Shown piece after piece: positions 1 to 9,000 of a stretch of DNA of 64,000 nt. The notes beneath the pieces were generated by a model that was given only the letters and a program-made list of their open reading frames with translations, had not been told where the DNA came from and searched no databases. The stretch's first letter is position 1. Each line of letters starts with the position of its first letter. The position numbers were made by a program, and so were the translations under genes. The stretch covers positions 107,454,207 to 107,518,206 of the forward strand of contig OY757917.1 of assembly GCA_963585895.1 (NCBI GenBank), read 5' to 3'. The stretch comes from Sepioteuthis lessoniana (taxonomy: Eukaryota; Mollusca; Cephalopoda; Myopsida; Loliginidae).

Positions 1-3000
1 TTTTAATGGGTGATTGGAATGCGATCCTTGATCCCAAGATAGATAAGGTCGGGCGGGGAGCTAGGCGTGTGGGAAGGTGTGAAAGCAGCCTTGCCGGCCT
101 CATGACTCGTCATGACCTCGTCGACAGGTTTCGTCTGGATCACCCAGGGCGGGAGATGTGGACGTGGCTAGATAGTTCGCCCTCTGCCAAAGTAGGCTCC
201 TACTTGGACAGAGTGTTAGTGAGACGAGCTGACATTGATTTTGTTAGTTGTCCCACGTTCCACTTGATAGCGTGGACTGACCATAAACTTGTTAGAGTCA
301 GTCTACGGTTAGCAAATAGGCCTAGTCTGGCCGGCTACTGGAAGTTCAATACCTCCTTACTGGAGATACGGGACTTCCGGGACCGGTTGGAATCCCTAAT
401 TCAGCGGGCGTTAGTGGGGGCGGTTACCGGGAATAGGTGGTGGGGATCTCTTAAACATAGGATTAGAGATTTCGCTACCAAGTACGGTCGACAGCTCAAC
501 CTAGATAGGACCGCGGAAGCGAAATCTATAGACGATAGACTTTCCCGGGCGGTGGCTGGGGGGGACTCCCTAAACGTAGAGCTAGCTAGGGGGGACCTTG
601 AGCGCGAGAGTAGCGAGCGCTACAAGGGATACGTAGTTAGATCTAGGTTAAAGAGAGTTCTCAACGAAGCTGTGAAAACGAACGCGACTGCGCGTGAAGA
701 AGAAGTGCGAAGGTTCCCCGATCGGTATATCGGTTCTGTCAAGGCCCCGGATGGGCGACTGCTGCGATCGGCTCGCGAGATTCGTGACGCCTTTCGGGCG
801 CACTTTCGGGATCGCTTTGCCCGCTGTACTGATCTCCCGCTCCGGGAGTTTCGTAGCTATCTTGCCGACTTTCCCCGCCTTGGGGTGGCTGAAGCGGCTA
901 GCTGCGAGGGTGTGGTTACTGAATGCGAAGTCCGTGACGCGTTGAAGCAGGTCGGCCTGAACAAGTCGCCGGGACTAGATGGTTTGCCCTACGAAGTGTA
1001 CTTGAGGATGTCGCACATGTTTGTGCCTATTCTGACGGATATGTTCAACCATTGGTTCGCCCAGGGAGCCATCCCTGGTAGCGTTACCAAGGGCGTGATC
1101 ACATTGCTGAAGAAAGGTGGCAGGCATGTTTGGGAGGGTTTAGACGATTACAGGCCCATAACTCTGCTTAACACAGAGTTAAAGATTTTGGCCCGGGTCT
1201 TAGCGAATCGTTTACAGCTTGTCATTAGCGATCTGATCGGCTCTGAGCAGACCTTTGCTGTGAAGGGAAGATCGATCCAAGACAACCTGCACTTGATTCG
1301 CGAGGTCCTAGAGGGTATAGAAGACGGCACCGAGGCCGCGCTGATCAGTTTAGATCAGTCCAAGGCCTTCGATAGGGTTGACCATCGGTTTTTGGCGACT
1401 GTTTTGGAGACTGCCGGATTCAAACCGGAGTTCCGCAGATGGATTAGCATGATGTACCACAACCCTCAGGCAGTGGTGCAGGTGAACGGAAGGCGTTCGA
1501 CGGTGTTCGCGGTCGAGCGGTCGGTCCGGCAGGGCTGCCCGTTGTCTCCTCTTCTCTATGTCCTAGCTTTGGAGCCCCTGCTCCGTAGGCTTAGGGATAG
1601 AACGGCAAATCCGGCCCTGCGCGGTGTCCCTTTTGCTGGCCCTCTTACGGCAAGGGTTTCCGCGTTCGCCGATGATATCACAGTGTTTGTATCCCGCCGT
1701 CTGGATATAAAGGCTGTGAAGAAGGCGGTTAGCGAGTACGAGCGGATTGCAGGAGCCAAGGTCAATTTTGACAAAAGCGAAGGTTTGCGGCTCGGTGCTT
1801 GGAGGGGTAGCAATACTCTTCCGGGGCCGTTCCGCTGGAGTGGCGGACCCGTCCGCATCCTCGGGGTGTGGTTCGGGCCCGGCCTCCAACTGGAGCGAAA
1901 TTGGTCGGAAATACAAGCCAAGGTGAATGCTCAGGTGGGAATCTGGCTTTCAAGGAGGTTGTCCTTAAAGGGCAGGGCGGAGGCGTGCGCCGTGTACGTC
2001 TTCCCCTTGATCCTTTACCGATTGGCTGTACTTCCTCTGCCTAAGGTAAATCGGTTGGCGCTGCAACGATCCCTTTCCAGATTGCTCTGGGGAGGTGCAA
2101 GGCCGATGGTCCGTAGGCAGGTCTGTATCCAACGTACACGCAACGGGGGTCTAGGTATGCCTGATCTGGAGAGCCACTGGCTTGCTGAAAGACTTGCATA
2201 CCTGGGCAGAGCTTTGACGGGGGACGCAGTGTGGAGACTGAAGGCGAGTCGGACTTTTCCTCGCCTAAAGTCAGACCCAAAGGCTGAAGGTCGACGTAGG
2301 CCTTTGGGCGAAACACTGTTTGTCCGCGAGTGCCGAACGGCCCTTCGTAACCTTCTTGGGTCCAGTGACCTTTCACGGCCTCGAAAAGAACTATATCGGG
2401 AGCTAGTGGTGGGTTCCGCTTCTGATCCTCTCAGCGAGCGGCACGGCTGGACGACGGAGGAGATTCGCTCTCATTGGAATTGGGCGCCAGGATCGAGCTT
2501 CTTGAACAACTCCGAGTTCTCGCTCACCTGGCGACTTGTGCGAAATGCGTTACCCCTTGTCGGCTTGAACTACAAGGCAGGCCTGGCAGACATGCCCGAT
2601 TGCGCTCGCTGCGGCAGTGGCTTGGAAGAAACGGCTGAGCACGCCTTCTACTACTGCGAGCGAGTTCGCCCGTTTTGGGATCACGTCGGCGAGTGGACGG
2701 CTCGCATCGAACCCAAACAGCTCGTGCTGCTCGACGTTGGTTACGTCGTGGACAACGTTCTTCCTCCGTATCAGGGTGAGAAGCGTGTGGTGTTTCTCGC
2801 GATCCTAGCTGTAGCTAGAATGGTGATTTGGACGACGCGAAACAAGGGATTGTATGACGATGCAAACTTTTCTCATCGTGATCTGATTTTGTATTTTCGG
2901 CATCAGCTGAGGGTCAAAATCAGATGCGATAGAAAACGCTTGGATCGCATAACATTCAGCAAAAGGTGGGTGAATGCAGCGAGCCTGGTCGTGCGAAAGG

Positions 3001-3065
3001 GAGCAACGTTGGAGTCATCCTTCCCTCCTCTGCCGGCTCATGGCGTCTACGGTACGGGTCCTTAG
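1..3065 (+). CDS. ORF2, endonuclease/reverse transcriptase (unit 1, 5'-partial)
   Basis: The frame is open from the window edge to a TAG at 3063-3065. It lacks the first 135 residues, and so the N9, E38 and Y109 endonuclease positions of the full protein. It keeps the GDWN motif, the SYLDRVLV segment and the TDH motif, all RT motifs (AFDRVDH, QGCPLSP, FADD) and the C-terminal CCHC cluster. Differences from its neighbours are few. It has Gly in RWSGGPVR where all the others have Asp, and Thr at the variable codon 1500-1502. No break is visible. The first ATG inside the window (position 6) is internal and is not the start. Confidence 0.95.
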   Translation, partial: LMGDWNAILDPKIDKVGRGARRVGRCESSLAGLMTRHDLVDRFRLDHPGREMWTWLDSSPSAKVGSYLDRVLVRRADIDFVSCPTFHLIAWTDHKLVRVSLRLANRPSLAGYWKFNTSLLEIRDFRDRLESLIQRALVGAVTGNRWWGSLKHRIRDFATKYGRQLNLDRTAEAKSIDDRLSRAVAGGDSLNVELARGDLERESSERYKGYVVRSRLKRVLNEAVKTNATAREEEVRRFPDRYIGSVKAPDGRLLRSAREIRDAFRAHFRDRFARCTDLPLREFRSYLADFPRLGVAEAASCEGVVTECEVRDALKQVGLNKSPGLDGLPYEVYLRMSHMFVPILTDMFNHWFAQGAIPGSVTKGVITLLKKGGRHVWEGLDDYRPITLLNTELKILARVLANRLQLVISDLIGSEQTFAVKGRSIQDNLHLIREVLEGIEDGTEAALISLDQSKAFDRVDHRFLATVLETAGFKPEFRRWISMMYHNPQAVVQVNGRRSTVFAVERSVRQGCPLSPLLYVLALEPLLRRLRDRTANPALRGVPFAGPLTARVSAFADDITVFVSRRLDIKAVKKAVSEYERIAGAKVNFDKSEGLRLGAWRGSNTLPGPFRWSGGPVRILGVWFGPGLQLERNWSEIQAKVNAQVGIWLSRRLSLKGRAEACAVYVFPLILYRLAVLPLPKVNRLALQRSLSRLLWGGARPMVRRQVCIQRTRNGGLGMPDLESHWLAERLAYLGRALTGDAVWRLKASRTFPRLKSDPKAEGRRRPLGETLFVRECRTALRNLLGSSDLSRPRKELYRELVVGSASDPLSERHGWTTEEIRSHWNWAPGSSFLNNSEFSLTWRLVRNALPLVGLNYKAGLADMPDCARCGSGLEETAEHAFYYCERVRPFWDHVGEWTARIEPKQLVLLDVGYVVDNVLPPYQGEKRVVFLAILAVARMVIWTTRNKGLYDDANFSHRDLILYFRHQLRVKIRCDRKRLDRITFSKRWVNAASLVVRKGATLESSFPPLPAHGVYGTGP

Positions 3066-3071
3066 GGACCC
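3056..3071 (+). other. Hairpin holding the ORF2 stop codon in its loop
   Basis: Arms GGGTCC (3056-3061) and GGACCC (3066-3071) enclose the tetraloop TTAG, which contains the last base of the final sense codon and the TAG stop. All ten units keep it. Its role is unknown; it could affect termination or RNA recognition. Confidence 0.5.
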
Positions 3072-3359
3072 CACCCCTGGTGAGTAAAACTGTTCCCTTT
3101 TTCTTTTGGTACCCAGGTACCTAGTTAGCAGTATGTTTGTGAGTCATTGTCCCCGTCATCTAGTTGTTAGTTCTCAAGATCTTCCCCATCCCCATTATTT
3201 TTGTACCTCAATCCGTATCCCAGTCCACGTTTACTGAAGATCTTGAACATTCATATGTATAAAAATCATATCACCTACTTGTATTAACCCATACCACGCC
3301 CGACCCCTAAATTCTTTTCACCCCTGTAGATTAGGATCCCTGCCCCACCTAGGGTAGGT

Positions 3360-3399
3360 CCGACTTGTTTCCGGTTCTTTCGCCCCGGAAAACAGTCGG
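3360..3399 (+). other. Conserved 3' UTR hairpin (13 bp, interrupted)
   Basis: CCGACT (3360-3365) pairs with AGTCGG (3394-3399), and TTTCCGG (3368-3374) pairs with CCGGAAA (3385-3391). A 2x2 internal loop separates the two stems and the apical loop is 10 nt. Copies start at 9822, 16276, 22886, 29322, 35898, 42474, 49040, 55598 and 62145. It is a candidate structure for recognition of the element RNA by its own reverse transcriptase, by analogy with other LINE 3' ends. Confidence 0.6.
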
Positions 3400-3681
3400 C
3401 CTCCAATTTTATAGACGGGGGGATGGGAGGGCAACCAAACGGGGGATTTTTCCTTGTTTTTATATATATTTCGGGGTTTTTCTCCCATTCCCATCACATT
3501 CATTGTAAATAAATCATACTTGTAAATAAAATCATTCACGAATCTCGGGATTTTAAGTAGGACTTCTTCATAGAGCAAATGTGGTATTGTGGTGATCGTA
3601 GCGCAAAAGGCGATGGATGAATGGATATTTATTGTATTGTTGAATGGGTCGGCGAATGTGGCTAGCTAGGTCTTCTTAGTT

Positions 3682-3688
3682 TATATAG
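3682..3688 (+). promoter_or_regulatory. TATA-box-like TATATAG near the 3' end of unit 1
   Basis: TATATAG fits the TATAWAR consensus. It sits 84 bp before the GCAGACT tail in every unit: 10134, 16598, 23198, 29644, 36220, 42786, 49353, 55910 and 62468. Initiation about 30-45 bp downstream would fall inside the end of this unit and read into the next. This is inferred from position only. Confidence 0.4.
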
Positions 3689-3739
3689 AAAAGTATGACC
3701 GCTCCCTTCCCCTCCCCAAAAACTTCAAGGCCTTGTGCC

Positions 3740-3760
3740 TTCTGTGTACACTACACAGAA
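3740..3760 (+). other. 3'-terminal hairpin before AATAAA
   Basis: Perfect arms TTCTGTGTA and TACACAGAA enclose the loop CAC and abut AATAAA (3760-3765). A second small stem (AAGGC/GCCTT, 3727-3741) lies just upstream. Copies are at 10192, 16656, 23256, 29702, 36278, 42844, 49411, 55968 and 62526. The position at the very 3' end fits a reverse-transcriptase recognition stem-loop. Confidence 0.65.
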
Positions 3761-3783
3761 ATAAAGCAGACTCGAACCTTCAG

Positions 3784-3800
3784 GCAGACTCGAATGTGAA
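3784..3800 (+). repeat. Junction module Y between units 1 and 2
   Basis: GCAGACTCGAATGTGAA follows directly on the tail of unit 1, whose own tail starts with the same 11 nt (GCAGACTCGAA). Equivalent modules occur at 10236-10252, 16700-16716 and, without a preceding tail, 23282-23298. Units 6-10 lack it. It is probably part of the 5' end of the downstream unit, derived from an upstream 3' end. Confidence 0.6.
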
Positions 3801-4093
3801 TTTTTTGTCTGAGTTCTTTTTCACCACGAAAAAGTAAGTTCTTTATTGTTAAAAATTTGTTAAAATTATTGTTATTGAATTTTATTGTTGTTAAAGTTTT
3901 GTGACCCCCCTCAAACTATTGTTCTTTGTTTGTGAGGAGGGTCAAACGCGACTCGATTTTTTTTGTTGAACTTTTTTAAAAAAAAACGACCGCCATTTTT
4001 ATCAACATTCATCGTTCTACATTTATTCGTCTCGCCTGAATTTTTTGCAACACCATACGCGTTTCATCTCCCTCTGGTTGTGTTTTCACAACT
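3801..4093 (+). promoter_or_regulatory. 5' leader of unit 2 (lineage A)
   Basis: The leader opens with TTTTTTGTCTGAGTTC and is AT-rich with four ATTGTT motifs. A donor-like GTAAGTT lies at 3834-3840. A hairpin pairs GACCCCCCTCAAAC (3903-3916) with GTTTGTGAGGAGGGTC (3928-3943), with one mismatch and a 2-nt bulge. A second hairpin abuts the ORF1 start. No ORF of note is seen in it. Confidence 0.65.
4077..4092 (+). promoter_or_regulatory. Start-codon hairpin, lineage A form
   Basis: GTTGTG (4077-4082), loop TTTT, CACAAC (4087-4092). A G-T pair (4076/4093) and a T-A pair (4075/4094) extend the stem into the A of the ORF1 ATG. The same form lies at 10529-10544 and 23579-23594. Lineages B and C have different arms that still pair. 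Confidence 0.65.
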
Positions 4094-6046
4094 ATGGGGG
4101 AGCCCAACAACATGAAATCGCAATCACCGACCGACATATTCCAAACGCAACCCTCCCCAATGCCGGAAGAAGCTCCATTCGACCTCTCTTCATCGGCAAG
4201 TACAATACCACCGGCACAAAAACCAAAACAAACAGCTGTCTCTTGGTCTTCACATTGCGTGAATAAAAAATCCCCTTGTGACTACGCAAGAGACAGGGTC
4301 GAAAAGTATGAAAAGTATTTCAAGGACGGGGAAATTCTCCCAATACCCGAATTGGTCGAGGCGGTCGAACCGAAGACCCTGTCCTTCGTAGTCACAGACA
4401 TTAAGACCAAGAGACTAGCGGGGATTAAGAAAGAAACTTTTGAAGACCTTCTGAAAACGGCAAACATCCCAGGAAAATATTTCTGCCGCAGAAGTTTCGC
4501 TACATGGGATGTCTTATTACCCTCAGAGGAAGTAGCGAAAAGCCTCGCCGGTGGTAACATCACCACACGCTTCTTCCGGCTACAACCGGAATATCGAGGC
4601 AAAAGAAGAATACGAGTCACCGTATGCAATGTATCTATGCAATTGAGTGGTGACGTCCTCGCCGCCTATCTAAGTATATACGGCGGCGTGGAACAAGTCA
4701 CACAAGTAACGTCAACACGGGGAACCGCGTACGGTGACTACGTATTCGTTATGTGCCTCGATAGGGGAGGGTTTAACAAAATTCCCCATAAAATACGATA
4801 CCGCGATCAAACCATGACAGTCATCGTTGAGGGCAGGAAACCGCTATGTTGGTCCTGCAATAACATCGGCCACTTTTCAAAAAACTGCCCTCAAAAATCA
4901 ACAATCACCACCACAACAACGAATACTACTACTACTACTGCTACTACTGCTACTCCTGCACCTGTCATAGCAGCAATAATACCAACAGAAACCTCAGAAA
5001 ACAAACAAGAAACCCCTAAAGAAAATGAGGAAGGGTGGACGCAAGTCACCAGAAAAAAGGGAGGGAAAAAAACTCCCCCAAAAAACCCAGCAACAACAGA
5101 TACAACAACTCATTTGACTACAACTACGAAACCGACGACCACAAATACGAAACAATCAACTGCAAAACAATCAACAAAAGAAGACAACCAAAACATTGAC
5201 CCGATGGATATGTCCATGAATTTAAAAAGAAGGAGAGACAGCGAGGATTCACCAACTAAAGAGGGGGAGAAAAAACATCCAAAAAAACCCACACAAACAA
5301 CCACCATACCTCAGCATAAGGGGGAAAAAACAACAGAAAAATCACCAGTCCAAAATAAACAAAGACCAGCACAATTGATTCCTCTCCCACAAAAAACAAA
5401 AACCACCCCTATCATCCCAACAGAAACACCATTACCCCCCTCTCTTTCACCAATTAAAACCCCCAAAATGCTTACTCGATCCTATTCAGCAACCAGACTT
5501 ACACCCTCTCCCCAAACACCGTCAACATCAGCAGCAACTGTTCAAAAACCAAGAGCACGCTCTACGGAAGCCCGACGTGCCATAAACTCTTTTTACTTCT
5601 GCGAAGATATCATGGACAATCCACACATAGACCACACTTTAAAACAATCATTAAAACCATTACGCTCGCTCCAAAAAATTGACACTAAAGACATCACAAA
5701 GCCACATCTATTCAAGGACGCACCAAAATTGACCACATTCGTCCGCTTGGCTGGCAATCGGACCAAGGAACTCTGGAACTTTATTGACGAAGCCAGCCGG
5801 GCGGATGTAATGCTGGTCGATACGAAAAATCCAATGCTGAAAAAAATGCTACCCTTCTGTGCGGGCAGGGTCCCGATTTTGGTTCACCCATCATTCTATA
5901 GGTCCCTAAAGTTGCGGTACCCTATGGATGTCGGTGGAATTACCAGGGACGACCGAGTAAGTACTGAACTCGGCACCGGATCCCTGCGTCAGGCCGTCGG
6001 CATCCTTACTCCGAAGGATTTCCGGCCCGTAGTCGACACTGAGTAA
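4094..6046 (+). CDS. ORF1, RRM-like/zinc-knuckle RNA-binding protein (unit 2, lineage A)
   Basis: This 650-residue protein probably coats element RNA as part of the ribonucleoprotein. Residues 1-60 are S/P-rich. Residues about 65-245 form a conserved block (SFVVTD, KRLAGIKK, FATWDVLLPS, FRLQPEY) followed by an RRM-like stretch, as in Tx1-type ORF1 proteins. One CCHC knuckle follows at C252, C255, H260 and C265. A long T/P/K-rich linker has an EEGWTQV motif and a basic KRRRDSEDS cluster that could be a nuclear signal. The last 150 residues or so form a conserved domain I do not recognise. The ATG directly follows the start hairpin. ORF2 begins 14 nt after the stop, in another frame. Confidence 0.92.
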   Translation: MGEPNNMKSQSPTDIFQTQPSPMPEEAPFDLSSSASTIPPAQKPKQTAVSWSSHCVNKKSPCDYARDRVEKYEKYFKDGEILPIPELVEAVEPKTLSFVVTDIKTKRLAGIKKETFEDLLKTANIPGKYFCRRSFATWDVLLPSEEVAKSLAGGNITTRFFRLQPEYRGKRRIRVTVCNVSMQLSGDVLAAYLSIYGGVEQVTQVTSTRGTAYGDYVFVMCLDRGGFNKIPHKIRYRDQTMTVIVEGRKPLCWSCNNIGHFSKNCPQKSTITTTTTNTTTTTATTATPAPVIAAIIPTETSENKQETPKENEEGWTQVTRKKGGKKTPPKNPATTDTTTHLTTTTKPTTTNTKQSTAKQSTKEDNQNIDPMDMSMNLKRRRDSEDSPTKEGEKKHPKKPTQTTTIPQHKGEKTTEKSPVQNKQRPAQLIPLPQKTKTTPIIPTETPLPPSLSPIKTPKMLTRSYSATRLTPSPQTPSTSAATVQKPRARSTEARRAINSFYFCEDIMDNPHIDHTLKQSLKPLRSLQKIDTKDITKPHLFKDAPKLTTFVRLAGNRTKELWNFIDEASRADVMLVDTKNPMLKKMLPFCAGRVPILVHPSFYRSLKLRYPMDVGGITRDDRVSTELGTGSLRQAVGILTPKDFRPVVDTE

Positions 6047-6060
6047 GGTAAGTGGGATTG

Positions 6061-9000
6061 ATGGCTCTAAACCTTGCTACTTTGAATGTGAGGGGATTGA
6101 GGGATCCGGGCAAGTGTACGCGCTTGCTTGGTGAACTTAAAACTCTCGGCGTAGACGTTGCTGCAGTGCAGGAAACCCATTTCACTTGCGGTGCCGACTG
6201 TCGTGTGCTGGAAAGCGATTTTAACGTTTTCTCAGCATACGGCAGCCGTACCAGCGTTGGGGTTTCTTTGCTAGTTGGACGCAGCCTTGATGCTGATGTT
6301 GACGTTGTTTTTGCAGGTGACGGGGGCCGACTGGTTGTGGCCGATGTTGCCGTGAAAAGTTTCAAGTTTCGTCTGGTTGCGGTTTATGCGCCCAATATCG
6401 TTGTGGAGAGGGTTTCCTTTTTTCGTCGGTTGGCGCCGTTCCTGGACGATACGAAGCGGCTAGTTTTAATGGGTGATTGGAATGCGATCCTTGATCCCAA
6501 GACAGATAAGGTCGGGCGGGGAGCTAGGCGTGTGGGAAGGTGTGAAAGCAGCCTTGCCGGCCTCATGACTCGTCATGACCTCGTCGACAGGTTTCGTCTG
6601 GATCACCCAGGGCGGGAGATGTGGACGTGGCTAGATAGTTCGCCCTCTGCCAAAGTAGGTTCCTACTTGGACAGAGTGTTAGTGAGACGAGCTGACATTG
6701 ATTTTGTTAGTTGTCCCACGTTCCACTTGATAGCGTGGACTGACCATAAACTTGTTAGAGTCAGTCTACGGTTAGCAAATAGGCCTAGTCTGGCCGGCTA
6801 CTGGAAGTTCAATACCTCCTTACTGGAGATACGGGACTTCCGGGACCGGCTAGAATCCCTAATTCAGCGGGCGTTAGTGGGGGCGGTTACCGGGAATAGG
6901 TGGTGGGGATCTCTTAAACATAGGATTAGAGATTTCGCTACCAAGTACGGTCGACAGCTCAACGTAGATAGGACCGCGGAAGCGAAATCTATAGACGATA
7001 GACTTTCCCGGGCGGTGGCTGGGGGGGACTCCCTAAACGTAGAGCTAGCTAGGGGGGACCTTGAGCGCGAGAGTAGCGAGCGCTACAAGGGATACGTAGT
7101 TAGATCTAGGTTAAAGAGAGTTCTCAACGAAGCTGTGAAAACGAACGCGACTGCGCGTGAAGAAGAAGTGCGAAGGTTCCCCGATCGGTATATCGGTTCT
7201 GTCAAGGCCCCGGATGGGCGACTGCTGCGATCGGCTCGCGAGATTCGTGACGCCTTTCGGGCGCACTTTCGGGATCGCTTTGCCCGCTGTTCTGATCTCC
7301 CGCTCCGGGAGTTTCGTAGCTATCTTGCCGACTTTCCCCGCCTTGGGGTGGCTGAAGCGGCTAGCTGCGAGGGTGTGGTTACTGAATGCGAAGTCCGTGA
7401 CGCGTTGAAGCAGGTCGGCCTGAACAAGTCGCCGGGACTAGATGGTTTGCCCTACGAAGTGTACTTGAGGATGTCGCACATGTTTGTGCCTATTCTGACG
7501 GATATGTTCAACCATTGGTTCGCCCAGGGAGCCATCCCTGGTAGCGTTACCAAGGGCGTGATCACATTGCTGAAGAAAGGTGGCAGGCATGTTTGGGAGG
7601 GTTTAGACGATTACAGGCCCATAACTCTGCTTAATACAGAGTTAAAGATTTTGGCCCGGGTCTTAGCGAATCGTTTACAGCTTGTCATTAGCGATCTGAT
7701 CGGCTCTGAGCAGACTTTTGCTGTGAAGGGAAGATCGATCCAGGACAACCTGCACTTGATTCGCGAGGTCCTAGAGGGTATAGAAGACGGCACCGAGGCC
7801 GCGCTGATCAGTTTAGATCAGTCCAAGGCCTTCGATAGGGTTGACCATCGGTTTTTGGCGACTGTTTTGGAGACTGCCGGATTCAAACCGGAGTTCCGCA
7901 GATGGATTAGCATGATGTACCACAACCCTCAGGCAGTGGTGCAGGTGAACGGAAGGCGTTCGGCGGTGTTCGCGGTCGAGCGGTCGGTCCGGCAGGGCTG
8001 CCCGTTGTCTCCTCTTCTCTATGTCCTAGCTTTGGAGCCCCTGCTCCGTAGGCTTAGGGATAGGACGGCAAATCCGGCCCTGCGCGGTGTCCCTTTTGCT
8101 GGCCCTCTTACGGCAAGGGTTTCCGCGTTCGCCGATGATATCACAGTGTTTGTATCCCGCCGTCTGGATATAAAGGCTGTGAAGAAGGCGGTTAGCGAGT
8201 ACGAGCGGATTGCAGGAGCCAAGGTCAATTTTGACAAAAGCGAAGGTTTGCGGCTCGGTGCTTGGAGGGGTAGCAATACTCTTCCGGGGCCGTTCCGCTG
8301 GAGTGACGGACCCGTCCGCATCCTCGGGGTGTGGTTCGGGCCCGGCCTCCAACTGGAGCGAAATTGGTCGGAAATACAAGCCAAGGTGAATGCTCAGGTG
8401 GGAATCTGGCTTTCAAGGAGGTTGTCCTTAAAGGGCAGGGCGGAGGCGTGCGCCGTGTACGTCTTCCCCTTGATCCTTTACCGATTGGCTGTACTTCCTC
8501 TGCCTAAGGTAAATCGGTTGGCGCTGCAACGATCCCTTTCCAGATTGCTCTGGGGAGGTGCAAGGCCGATGGTCCGTAGGCAGGTCTGTATCCAACGTAC
8601 ACGCAACGGGGGTCTAGGTATGCCTGATCTGGAGAGCCACTGGCTTGCTGAAAGACTTGCATACCTGGGCAGAGCTTTGACGGGGGACGCAGTGTGGAGA
8701 CTGAAGGCGAGTCGGACTTTTCCTCGCCTAAAGTCAGACCCAAAGGCTGAAGGTCGACGTAGGCCATTGGGCGAAACACTGTTTGTCCGCGAGTGCCGAA
8801 CGGCCCTTCGTAACCTTCTTGGGTCCAGTGACCTTTCACGGCCTCGAAAAGAACTATATCGGGAGCTAGTGGTGGGTTCCGCTTCTGATCCTCTCAGCGA
8901 GCGGCACGGCTGGACGACGGAGGAGATTCGCTCTCATTGGAATTGGGCGCCAGGATCGAGCTTCTTGAACAACTCCGAGTTCTCGCTCACCTGGCGACTT

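Larger units (their letters stand above)
1..3783 (+). mobile_element. Unit 1, non-LTR retrotransposon (5' part outside window)
   Basis: This copy enters the window inside ORF2, at the codon equivalent to residue 135-136 of the full ORF2 in unit 2. It continues through the ORF2 stop, a complete 3' UTR and the 18-nt tail GCAGACTCGAACCTTCAG (3766-3783). Its ORF1 type cannot be seen. Its 3' UTR is the long form, with the 10-nt insertion near 3515-3530. Confidence 0.95.
3066..3783 (+). promoter_or_regulatory. 3' UTR and tail of unit 1, with hairpins, TATA box and AATAAA
   Basis: This stretch has no gene. From left to right it holds: a stem around the ORF2 stop (3056-3071); a GTGAGT donor-like motif about 15 nt after the stop; an 11-bp inverted repeat with AAGATCTT cores (3174-3184 and 3236-3246); a 13-bp hairpin (3360-3399); a TATATAG box (3682-3688); a pyrimidine-rich stretch; a perfect 9-bp hairpin (3740-3760); AATAAA (3760-3765); and the 18-nt tail. 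No poly(A) is present. The same order recurs in every unit. The TATA box lies about 115 nt before the next unit, so it could drive the downstream neighbour. Confidence 0.7.

Noticed and set aside
3059..3068. CCTTAGGG at the ORF2 end as a telomeric repeat
   Set aside because: A single occurrence per unit, fully explained by the stop-codon hairpin. No tandem TTAGG or TTAGGG repeats are seen anywhere in the window.
6052..6060. GTG start nine bases before the ORF2 ATG
   Set aside because: In a eukaryote the ATG at 6061 is the more likely start. The extra residues add no motif.
6006..6365. 119-codon antisense ORF across the ORF1/ORF2 junction, repeated in every unit
   Set aside because: It recurs only because the sense DNA is nearly identical. 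It shows no domain, and the sense strand explains the sequence.
7157..7408. 83-codon + strand ORF inside ORF2
   Set aside because: An overlapping frame with no recognisable features, fully inside the real ORF2.
8019..8384. 121- and 117-codon antisense ORFs over the RT core, in all units
   Set aside because: These are shadows of ORF2 in GC-rich coding DNA. Their composition follows the sense codons.
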